This document shows positions 55,591-64,000 of a stretch of 64,000 nt of DNA, piece after piece. Below the pieces are notes generated by a model. That model saw only the letters and a list, made by a program, of their open reading frames with translations. It was not told the origin of the DNA and did no database searches. Position numbers and translations under genes: made by a program. The stretch spans positions 112,301,314-112,365,313 of the forward strand of contig CM077160.1 in NCBI GenBank assembly GCA_039583875.1, written 5' to 3'. The DNA comes from Platanthera guangdongensis (lineage: Eukaryota; Streptophyta; Magnoliopsida; Asparagales; Orchidaceae). Every line of letters starts with the position of its first letter. Within the stretch, counting starts at the first letter, position 1.

Positions 55591-58500
55591 ATCAAATAAC
55601 TGGCTCTGCCTCAGGTTTTACCTCTTATACTCCTCTCGTTGGTCGTGATAAGGTTATTGTTGTCAATGGTTCCCTTTCTTCTATTGCTGGCAAACGAACC
55701 ATTACCTGTTCTCCTGACCTATCTTGTTTTTCGGTTTTGCATGTCTCATCATTTCCTCGCAATCTTCTCTCCATTAGCCACTTAATTGCTTCATTAAATT
55801 GCTTTGTAACTTTTTTCCTGATGTTTGTGTGTTTCAGTATCTGGATACGAAGCGAATGCTTGGTAGTGATAAAAACGTTGGCGGGTTGTACTTGTTGAAC
55901 AAGTCATTATCTCCCAGTGCTCTCTCCACCATAAGTGCTCCGACTTTACATGACATCTGGCGCTGGCATCTGCGTCTTGGCCACCCTTGCATAAATCGTT
56001 TACTTGTGACACAAGTGAACTCTCAAAACATGCACGTCATAGTCTCAGTCATGTTTCTTTTCCTCTTCCTGTCCTTTTGAAGTTATACAATCTGATGTTT
56101 GGGGTCTATCTCCCGTTTTATCTTTATCTGGCTATAAATGGTTTGTTACATTTAGTGATTGTCATTCTCGTACTACTTGGTTGTATTTTTAAAAAAGGAA
56201 GAGTGCATGTCTACTTGCTTTCGGTCATTTCATCGAATGATTGTGACATAGTTCAATGGCACAATTCGTATGCTTCGTAGTGATAATGGTGGGAAGATGA
56301 TCGGGAAGTGTCTGAGGTCTATCATGTCGAACATGGCATTATTCACCAAACCACCTATGTCCACACTTTTACTCAAAATGGTGTAGCCGAACGGAAAAAT
56401 AAGCACTTACTGGAGGTTACTCGGTGTTTCTTACTTGCTAAGAACCTAATCAAGTCATATTGGGGCGATGCGGTCTTGACTGCAGCTCATCTTATTAATT
56501 GTCTTCCGTCATGCTCTCTTTCCTACGATACGCCCCTCTCCCGTTTAGCCAACACATTGTCTATACCTCTCACATCGCTCCTCGCATCTTTGGTTCAGTG
56601 TGCTTTGTTCATGTTAATACCACGCATCGCGATAAACTGGATGTTCACTCCCTCAGATGTGTTTTTGTGGGCTACTCTCCTACCACCAAAGGATATAGGT
56701 GATATCGCATTCTAACACGTCACTATTACTGCACTGTTGATGTTACTTTTTGTGAGGGGGAGTCATATTTTGGTCATCGTCAGGGGAAGATGAGTGATAA
56801 CAGTGACGGGAACATTGATTCACATCTCCTGATTGTTGTTTCTCCTCATATTCCCCCTCCTCCTACTCCTAGTTCACCCAGTATTACTTCTGTTCCTCCC
56901 ACTTTTATTACTCCTATATTATATGCATACTCTCGCAGACCTCAGGCCTCTGAGAAAGTACCGTTCGTGGATGTTCCACCGGTGTCGGTGTTTGCCTCTG
57001 CTCCAGATTCAGATGATGGCCTCCATATTCTCCTCACTTGTCTGAAAGGTAATACTGGTGGCACCAAACACCTCATTGTCAATTACATTTCTTATCATTA
57101 CCTCTCTCGGGCTCTCAGAGCTTTTATCTCATCTCTTTCCTCTATTGTGATTTCTAAGACCTGACAGTAGGCTATTCATATACCGGAGTGAAAACAGACT
57201 ATGTAAGAAGAGATGTGTGTCTTAGAAAAAATAGAACATGGCGGCTTGCAAGTTTTCCCCCTGGGAAGCAAACAGTTGGATCACGCTGGATTTTCTCTGT
57301 TAAGCAGAATCAGGATGGGGTGGTGGAGAGGCCTAAAGCACATTTGGTTGCTCAAGGGTATACCCAAACTCAAGGAATTGACTACCAAGAAACATTTGCT
57401 TATGTTGCAAAGATGAACTATATTTGTGTGATCCTCTCTTGTGTTGATTGTCTTGGATGAGAGTTACAACAACTTGATGTCAACAATGCGTTCTTACATG
57501 GTGATCTAGAAGACAAAGTAAACATGATTATCCCACCTAACTTTACCAAAGAAGGGTCCAATGGAAAGGTCTGTCGTCTGCAGAAATCCCTATATGGCCT
57601 GACACAGTCCCCTAGAGTTTGGTTTGGACGGTTTAACAAAGTCATGTTTCAACTAGGCTATACTCAAGGACAGGCTGATCATACTCTCTTTCTTAAGAGG
57701 AGAGGAGCTTGAATATCGATACTTATTGTATATGTGGATGACATCATCATTATAAGAGATGACCTAGAGGAGATCATGCGCTTGAAAGAACAATTGGGCA
57801 AAGAGTTTGAGGTCAAAGATCTAAGGAAGTTGAAATAATTCTTGGGAATTGAAGTAGTGAGGTCTCGTCGGGGGATCTTCATCTCTCAGAGAAAGTATAC
57901 TCTTGATCTTCTGGAGGAAACTGATATGCTTTGGTGTGCTCCTGTGAATACACCTATTGAGGCTAATTACAAGATTGATGCTGATACTAAAGCGGAGAAA
58001 GTTGATGTTTCAAGGTACCAACGATTGGTTGGCGACTCGTATACTTATCTCATACTCGCTCATATATTACGTACGTCGTGGGAGTCTTAAGTGGATTCAT
58101 GCACTCTCCCACAATTCGTCATCAGCAGGTTGTATATTGGGTATTGAGATACCTCAAGAAATCTCCAGGAGTGGGATTCTGTTCTTTGCAAACCAACCTT
58201 TGGAAATTAAAGTGTTCACAAATGCTGATTGGACTGGTAGTCAATACGATAGAAAGTCTGTTACTGTGTATTACTCGTTTGTGGGTGGAAATCTTGTATC
58301 TTGGAAGAGCAAGAAACAAAATGTCGTTGCTCGTTCAAGTGTCAAAGCATAGTATAGGGCTATGGCACAAGGGGTACGTGAGGGGTTGTGGTTGAAGACA
58401 ATTCTTCAAGATATGGGTTTCCAGGTGAACAAACCAGTTACTATGTATTGCGACAACAAAACTGTCATCAGTATTGCTCACAATCTGGTTCAACATGATA

Positions 58501-58694
58501 GGACGAAATATGTTGAAGTTGACAGACATTTCATCAAAGATCACATAGATAAGATAAATATCTGTACTTCATTCGTGAATTCGTCTGATCAACTGGTCGA
58601 TGTCTTCACCAAGAGTTTAAGTTGTGATAACTTCATGAACGATACCGTCAAGTTGGGGATGATCGATATATATTCTCAACTTGAGGGGGAGAGT
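55591..58694 (+). pseudogene. pol of copia element D
   Basis: Protease IIDKGATDQITG (55574; D-S-G is D-K-G), GAG-pre-integrase (WHLRLGHPCINRL), integrase fragments (56330-56480: TQNGVAERKNKHLLEV), linker, reverse transcriptase (57280-57830: WIFSVKQNQDGVVER, VAQGYTQTQGIDYQETF, YGLTQSPRVWF) with YVDD present (57731-57742) but stops at 57710 and 57836. RNase H (58362-58697: VTMYCDNKTVISIAHN, YVEVDRHFIKDHI) reaches the end of the element. Inactive. Confidence 0.9.
58682..58693 (+). other. Polypurine tract of D
   Basis: GAGGGGGAGAG directly before the 3' LTR. It also forms the last codons of RNase H. Confidence 0.75.
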
Positions 58695-58830
58695 TGAATA
58701 TACGTGTTTTTATTTCAAGTTTTATTGTCCCGCTACTTATTACACGTGTTGTCATGTGTATTGGTTCCTATAAATAAGTATGTTTGGCCAGAATTAGGGC
58801 ATCGGAATAAATTTTTTTCTTGATTCTACT
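58695..58830 (+). repeat. 3' LTR of copia element D
   Basis: Begins TGAATATACGTG and ends TGATTCTAC. It differs from the 5' LTR by about a dozen changes in 136 bp, so D is old. No convincing target-site duplication. Confidence 0.88.
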
Positions 58831-59112
58831 ATTAATATTTCATCTCTCTAGGAGAAGAAAAACGTGAATTTAGATTTAAATAAATAAATACTAACCTTTT
58901 TACTATTTATTATTCATTTAAATATGTTATTAAGTATAACATAAGTTTTTAATTCAAATATATAAATATAAGTTCCGTCAAAATGATATAAAGTATAATA
59001 TATTAAATTTTTTAAGAAAAGTGGAACTTAAATTTTGGATACAACTGGCTGAATAATGAATACCCGTTATCTGTTAATAAGCATAATATATTCTTTTCTA
59101 TTTACCTTCAAA
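58831..59112. other. AT-rich spacer
   Basis: No coding or repeat feature apart from high AT content. Confidence 0.5.
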
Positions 59113-59516
59113 TGAATAGATAGAGGTGTCCTAAAAAACCGGGCCCACCGGGCCAGACCGGCCCGGCCCGGTGAAAAGCCCGACAGGCCCGGTCCCGGGC
59201 CAAGCCCGCCTCGGGCCGAGGCCGGGCCATGGGGCCCTTCCGGGCCCCATTGTAGGGCAAATGCCCGGCCCGGTGCCTGGCCCGGGCCGGGCCGGGCAAA
59301 GCCCGGTTACCGGGCTTAGCCCGGGCTGGCTCTTAGAGTCGTTGGCTGCCAGCATGTCACATGGGCATGCTGGCAGCCATTATTTTATTAAAAAATAAAA
59401 TAAATTTTTTTTTATTTTTTTTTAAAAAAAAATCTATAAACCCCCCCCCTCCTTCTTTCCCTCTTCTACCCCCTCATCCCCAACCCTCTTTTTCTTTAAT
59501 CTCTATTCTCTCGAAT

Positions 59517-61455
59517 ATGTCGTCAACGCAGGCGTCTTTTTCATCATCCATCGCTCACGAAGTGGTGGAGCACAAGCGTACGGCGCCGGTTTGGGAATAT
59601 TTCGACTTAGTGTAAGTCGACGCGGAGCAAAAGGCGAGGTGCAAACAGTGCTCGAAATTACTTTCGATCGCTGGCAACTCGACACTCGCAAGACATGTTA
59701 AGTCTTGCGCAGCCAAACAAGCTCCTCCCGAGTCGACCCAGGCGCAATTATCGGCATCCGGACAAATCTGACGTACGATCAAGCTCGGCAGCGGGAGCTG
59801 CAGGTGAAGAACATCATCAGACGTGTGTTGTCGTTCAGCCACTACGACAACGAAGAAAAAATCGAGTACATCCACCAAGTGCTACAACTCAAATATCACC
59901 AAGTAAGTCGATCTTCAATTATGCGCGACGCATTTAAATATTTTTTAGAAGCAAAACAAACTTTAATTAATTTTTTTGAAAAATTTGAGGGTCGAGTGAG
60001 TTTAACGAGCGACGTTTGGACAATTAGTATAAAATTAGGATTATCGTATATGTCTATAACGTGTCACTGGGTCGATCCTGTTTCCTGGGATCTAAATAAG
60101 CGAATAATTTGTTTTGAAAGTTTCGAAGTCCCGCACACCGGTGAGCCGATTTATCAAATAATTTCAAAATGTGTGCGCGAATTTAAAATAAAAGATAAAA
60201 TTATGAGTATTACTTTCGATAACGCCACAAATAATACCACCTCAATTGAGTGGTTAAAATGTGATTTGAAACCTATGTTAAACGGCGCTTTTTTTCATAC
60301 TCGTTTCGCGTGTCACGTTTTAAATTTAGTAGTACAAGGTAGTTTGTCGTATATGTAACCATACACTAATAAAATACGTTTAATGTTACAATTTATTTAT
60401 AGTTCTAAACAACGACGTCAAGATTTTAAAAAATTCGTAACCGAGCAAGGTCAAAAATTTTTGAAACCTCTATTTGACATGTCAATTAGATGGAACTCTA
60501 CGTATATAATATTAAAACGAGCGATTCGCTAAAAAACACTACTAATGGAATTTTATACTCTGTTAGGTCAACATGAATTAACCGAGTCCGATTGGACAAT
60601 TTTAGAACATTACATGGATTTATTAGAAGTTTTTTATACGGCGACAAATAGTTTATCGGGTGTATATTATCCTACTAGCCCGCTAGTTATCGAAAATATT
60701 GTTAATATTTCACAAAAATTAAATTATTTTAAACAACACGCCGGATGGAGCGAATTAATAGAAATAATAGAAAGAAAATTTTTAAAATATTATAGAGAAA
60801 TCCCAGTTATGTTTTCATGCGCCGCCGCTTTGAATCCTCTTTTCGGCGTAGACAGCGTAGAAAATTTTATTGAAAAAATAAATAATAATATAGGCATAAA
60901 TCTAAGTGATTCAGATTTAGATAATCTGAGTATTTTAAATTTAAACACTATTTTTACTGAATATTATAATTATTACGATAATTTATACGGATCGCGGCCC
61001 CGAGAGGATGTGTCGCAACCAAAAACATCTAGTAATTTTAAAAAAAAATGTTAGAGTTAGCCTCTAGGAAAAAAGCGGGCACAACATCTAGTAGTTTAAA
61101 TGAATTAGGGTTGTACACAAAAACACAATTTCATGATTTTATGTCCACGGACGAATTAGAAAATTTCGATATTTTAAAATGGTGGAAAGATAAAGTAAAT
61201 ACATATCCTATTATGGCTTATATGGCCCGAGATTTACTAACGATCCAAGCTAGCATGGTAGCTTCGGAGTCTGCTTTTTCTCTTAGTGGCAGGGTTTTGA
61301 ACGAGCGGAGAAGTCGACTAAGCGAAGAATCGCTCGAGATCTGCATATGCTACAAAGACCACCTGGATGCGATGAAAAGAAAGCAGCATATTTCAGCGAT
61401 CGAGGATAGCTCGTCGGACATGGAAAACGAGATGGACGCGATCAACTTAAACTAG
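59517..61455 (+). pseudogene. hAT transposase (RICESLEEPER type)
   Basis: ATG at 59517 (MSSTQASFSSSIAHEV). A BED zinc finger follows: VWEYFDLV, a stop at 59613-59615, then ARCKQCSKLL and LARHVKSC. After a frameshift near 59770, 59780-60358 holds the RNase-H-like catalytic part (LTSDVWTISIKLGLSY, ITFDNATNN, RFACHVLNLVVQ). In-frame stops at 60356 and about 60531. 60545-61054 continues, then a frameshift in an A-run near 61046 leads to 61048-61455 with the C-terminal dimerisation domain (FDILKWWKDKVNTYPIMAYM, SESAFSLSGRVLNERRSRL). Length matches the family; not functional. Confidence 0.9.
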
Positions 61456-61730
61456 ACAACTTCTTGTATTTTTGTCATTTGTAATTTTGTAATTTTTAAT
61501 AATTTACAATTTTTATCATTTGTAATTTTTAATAATTTAGAATTTCCAAATTTTTGTATATTTGCACATTTCTAAATTTGTATAATTTTGTTACATTAAT
61601 AAAAAATTTATTTTTCAATATTGCGATATTGTGTTTTTTTATTTTTTTTTTTGTAAATCAAAAATTTGATTTTTTTTTTATCAAAACTTGATTTTTTTTA
61701 TGAATTAAAAAAATAATTTTTAAAAAAAAA
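61456..61730 (+). other. 3' untranslated part of the hAT element
   Basis: AT-rich with TTTGTAATTTTTAATAATTT repeats and long T-runs. No coding content. Confidence 0.5.
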
Positions 61731-61902
61731 TAACCGGCCCGGGCTTAGCCTGGGCCCGGCCCGGGCCGGCCTGGGGGGCCTTACCAGGCCACCCCCCAGG
61801 GAGCATAGCCCGGCCCGGCCCGGTTACATTGTTAAGCCCGTCCCGGGCCCGATTCGGAAAAGCCCGGGCCCGTCGGGCTTTATGCGCACCACTGAATAGA
61901 TA

Positions 61903-62183
61903 ATATATATTAATTTATTTATATAAGACAATTATTTTTTTCTAAAGGTACTTTTTTCTATATAAACATAAAGATTAGGATTTTGAATCGCAGCTATTTA
62001 TATCATAGAATCGTCTCACCTTTTCAAATAAAATTTATTTTAATATATCAATGCTTTTTATTTTATAATAAAAATGTATAAACCTAACTATATAAAATTA
62101 GAATCATATTTCCTAGATAAATGTATATTTTATCCAACTCTTTCATCACACACCCGGCAATAGATGTAAAAACCATTTGAATT
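61903..62183. other. AT-rich spacer
   Basis: Nothing recognisable. Confidence 0.45.
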
Positions 62184-62575
62184 TTGCCCACAACAACACT
62201 CAAGCTTTTATCTCATTATAGTGGGGTCGGTTATATGGATCAGTTTAATCATTATGCTCTATCTTTAGACATAATCTCACTAATGCCTAAATACATCATG
62301 TCTTTTCTTATAGTTTCATTCCAAGTCTTTATTGGTCTACTCCTCGCCCGTTTAACAGGCCTAGTGATTAAACTCTTACAACGTCTATCAGGTACCTCTA
62401 ATGGTCTCTTTTTTGCGTGTCTGAACCATCATACTCGAGCTTCTCACATCTTTTCTACAATATGGGTAACTCATGTCTTATCCCTGCTACATTCAATCCT
62501 AAGTTTATCCAATCTTGTGTGTCCAGACATCCACCTAAGCATTCTCATCTACGCAACTAAATTTTGACGAAACCA
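62184..62575 (-). pseudogene. LINE (L1-type) reverse transcriptase C-terminal remnant
   Basis: The minus strand reads MRMLRWMSGHTRLDKLRIEC, then VEKM and a stop, VWWFRHAKKRPLEVPDRR and RARSRPIKTWNETIRKDMM, the end region of plant L1-type LINE polyproteins. Stops occur at about four places. The plus-strand open frame of the same stretch is a shadow. The final part (near 62190-62230) shares words with the LINE 3' end at 34430-34562. Confidence 0.82.
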
Positions 62576-62639
62576 CATTAAATTTCAAACAAGATTTTTT
62601 GATAAGCTATTGAGTTAGAGCCTTTAATATTAATCCTTA

Positions 62640-62765
62640 AAAACATTGGGCAACCTGGAGCACAAGGCATCCCCGCACCGCAAGAGTCTAGGAAAGGGTC
62701 CCACCACAAGGATGAAATGTAGGCAAACCTTACCCTGCATTTTTTGGAAGAGGGTTAATCCATAA
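62640..62765. repeat. Possible SINE-like tail
   Basis: GGGCAACCTGGAGCACAAGG, AGAGTCTAGGAAAGGGTCCC, ACCACAAGGATGAA and CCTTACCCTGCATTT resemble a widespread plant SINE 3' half. The tRNA-like head is not visible. Confidence 0.45.
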
Positions 62766-63399
62766 CAACATTCAATTAAATAAATAATATTAATTATTCA
62801 AATCAGCCAAATGGATAATATTACTCAGTACATGTTATTAAGTACAATTTCTTTTTCTAGATTCAATGGATATATATTGATTATTTATTTAATATGTTAT
62901 AATCATATATATATATATATATATATGTGTTTGGAATATATAAACTCAATCTTTTTTAAGCCTAAAAAAGCTTGAGCTAGTCCTCCTATAATACATGTCG
63001 GAATTAGACAAATAATATATGCATTTTGTAGCCAAGAACGAGATCTACAACTTTCATGTAAAACATTTTTTCAAAAATTTGCACGCTTGAGCCGGAATCT
63101 GGCACGAAAGGTTGCTGGCCAAATAATATATGCATTTTATAACATGTTTTGGCCATCTTTCTCAAAACAAAGTTTAAAACTTGTTTTTTAAACACATTTT
63201 GATACATTTTTACATTGCACCAAGACTAAATTCTTCCATATAAATAAAAATCAACATATGATTCATTTGCTGGATTTGAACAGAGGCACATCCTAATCTA
63301 TCCACAAATAGTTACAAACAATTACACAAATAATTCAGCTTAGAAATACCATACACAAGTACATACAAGAAGTTACAAAATTTTGTTAACAAGAAGTCA
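62766..63399. other. AT-rich, no gene
   Basis: Includes a (TA)n tract at 62907-62925. 63004-63207 on the minus strand has a short frame with an internally repeated YKMHILF phrase (from a duplicated AATAATATATGCATTTT), not a recognisable protein. Confidence 0.5.
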
Positions 63400-63865
63400 T
63401 AATCGACGAAGAATGTCGAGCTCGACAATTGTCGTCGAGCAGTCGAGCTCGACGAAGAATGTCGAGCTCAACATTTTTCGTCGAGCAGTCGAGCAGTCGA
63501 GCTCGACGAAGAATGACAAGCTCGACATTTTCGTCGAGCAGTCGAGCTCGATGAAGAATTCGTCGAGCAGTCGAGCTCGATGAAGAATTCGTCGAGCAGT
63601 CGAGCTCGACGAAGAATGTCGAGCTCGACAATTGTCGTCGAGCAGTCGAGCTCAACGAAAATGTCGAGCTCGACAATTGTCGTCGAGCAGTCGAGCTCGA
63701 CGAAGAATGACGAGCTCGACATTTTTCGCCGAGCAGTCAAGCTCGACGAAGAATGTCGAGCTTGACATTTTCGTCGAGCAGTCGAGCTCGACGAAGAATT
63801 CGTCGAGCAGTCGAGCTCGACGAAGACTGTCGAGCTCGACTGCTCGACGGAAAATGTCGAAGTCG
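63400..63865. repeat. TCGAGCTCGACGAAGAAT tandem/inverted array
   Basis: Units of roughly 29 and 45 bp combining GTCGAGCAGTCGAGCTCGAC, GAAGAAT(T/G) and the palindrome GTCGAGCTCGAC. Nearly every frame on both strands is open, giving Ser/Arg-rich artefact ORFs. The word TTCGTCGA recalls the clusters in element S. Confidence 0.88.
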
Positions 63866-64000
63866 AAGAAGAAGAAGAAGAAGAAGAGATACAAGCGGGC
63901 AGGCGGGCAGCGGGCAGCTGGGGAGGAAGAATGGACCTTGCGGTAGGTGGTTCCGTCTTCATAAACGATCCAACCAGCCAGAGCATCTATCGCTTGATAG
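63866..64000. other. Window end
   Basis: A GAA-rich stretch (63859-63885) and GGGCAGGCGGGCAGCGGGCAG words follow the array. No gene seen. Confidence 0.4.

Larger units (their letters stand above)
59123..61892 (+). mobile_element. hAT DNA transposon
   Basis: About 2.77 kb between two copies of TGAATAGATA (59113-59122 and 61893-61902), in line with an 8-bp hAT duplication within a slightly longer match. The ends are inverted in pattern (left TAGAGGTGTCCTAAAA, right complement CAGTGGTGCGCATAAA). Subterminal blocks (59140-59330 and 61730-61880) are full of GGCCCGG/CCGGGCC words, likely transposase binding sites. The inside carries a decayed transposase on the plus strand. Confidence 0.85.

Noticed and set aside
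62184..62567. Plus-strand ORF of 127 codons with hydrophobic stretches (membrane protein look)
   Set aside because: It is the complement of a LINE reverse transcriptase end on the minus strand.
63383..63986. Ser/Arg-rich ORFs on both strands
   Set aside because: They are produced by the TCGAGCTCGACGAAGAAT array.

Overview
This is a stretch of repeat-dense plant nuclear DNA. I see no bacterial, organellar or rRNA/tRNA genes. Nearly every supported feature is a plant transposable element: Ty1/copia elements whose primer-binding sites read TGGTATCAGAG or close variants, Ty3/gypsy remnants, a hAT DNA transposon, a PIF/Harbinger-like MITE, LINE fragments and a gag-only LTR element. An angiosperm is the best guess; I cannot name the species. 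The only convincing host coding sequence is one 102-bp exon (51882-51983, minus) that reads as the FAD-binding part of D-2-hydroxyglutarate dehydrogenase.

Layout. 1-25 kb is a set of nested insertions. The outermost is copia element E (plus strand, 19967-24576). Sirevirus-like copia element S (minus, 3355-19966) is inserted in E's 5' leader. Copia element A (minus, 1-3354) sits in the 3' LTR of S. A young gag-only LTR element (TR-GAG type, plus, 13786-19208, target-site duplication AAATA) sits in the 5' LTR of S. A Tourist-like MITE (23718-23937) interrupts the reverse transcriptase of E, and a diverged relative of the gag-only LTR (24577-25075) cuts E short. 25-33 kb holds minus-strand Ty3/gypsy gag remnants and their LTRs, including an LTR of at least 2.5 kb loaded with two kinds of tandem repeat. 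33.4-39.4 kb has two copies of a TATA-bearing repeat (a third lies at 53.2-54.5 kb) flanking a degraded gypsy integrase tail; one copy is split by a 1.97-kb gypsy solo LTR. 39.5-41 kb has MITE-like sequence and a short tandem array. 41-50.2 kb is copia element C, cut off by its relative B (both plus). 50.15-51.2 kb is an AATTCC-rich element with a 19-bp minisatellite. 52.6-58.8 kb is copia element D, with both LTRs but many breaks. 59.1-61.9 kb is a hAT transposon with GGCCCGG-rich ends. 62-64 kb has a LINE remnant, a possible SINE tail and a TCGAGC-rich array.

Function. No element here has an intact pol. A keeps one reading frame with three nonsense codons; S, B, C, D and E are more damaged. 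The only long undamaged protein-coding frame is the gag of the TR-GAG element, which would need polymerase in trans. S carries an extra ORF region of nearly 3 kb downstream of RNase H whose product I cannot assign.
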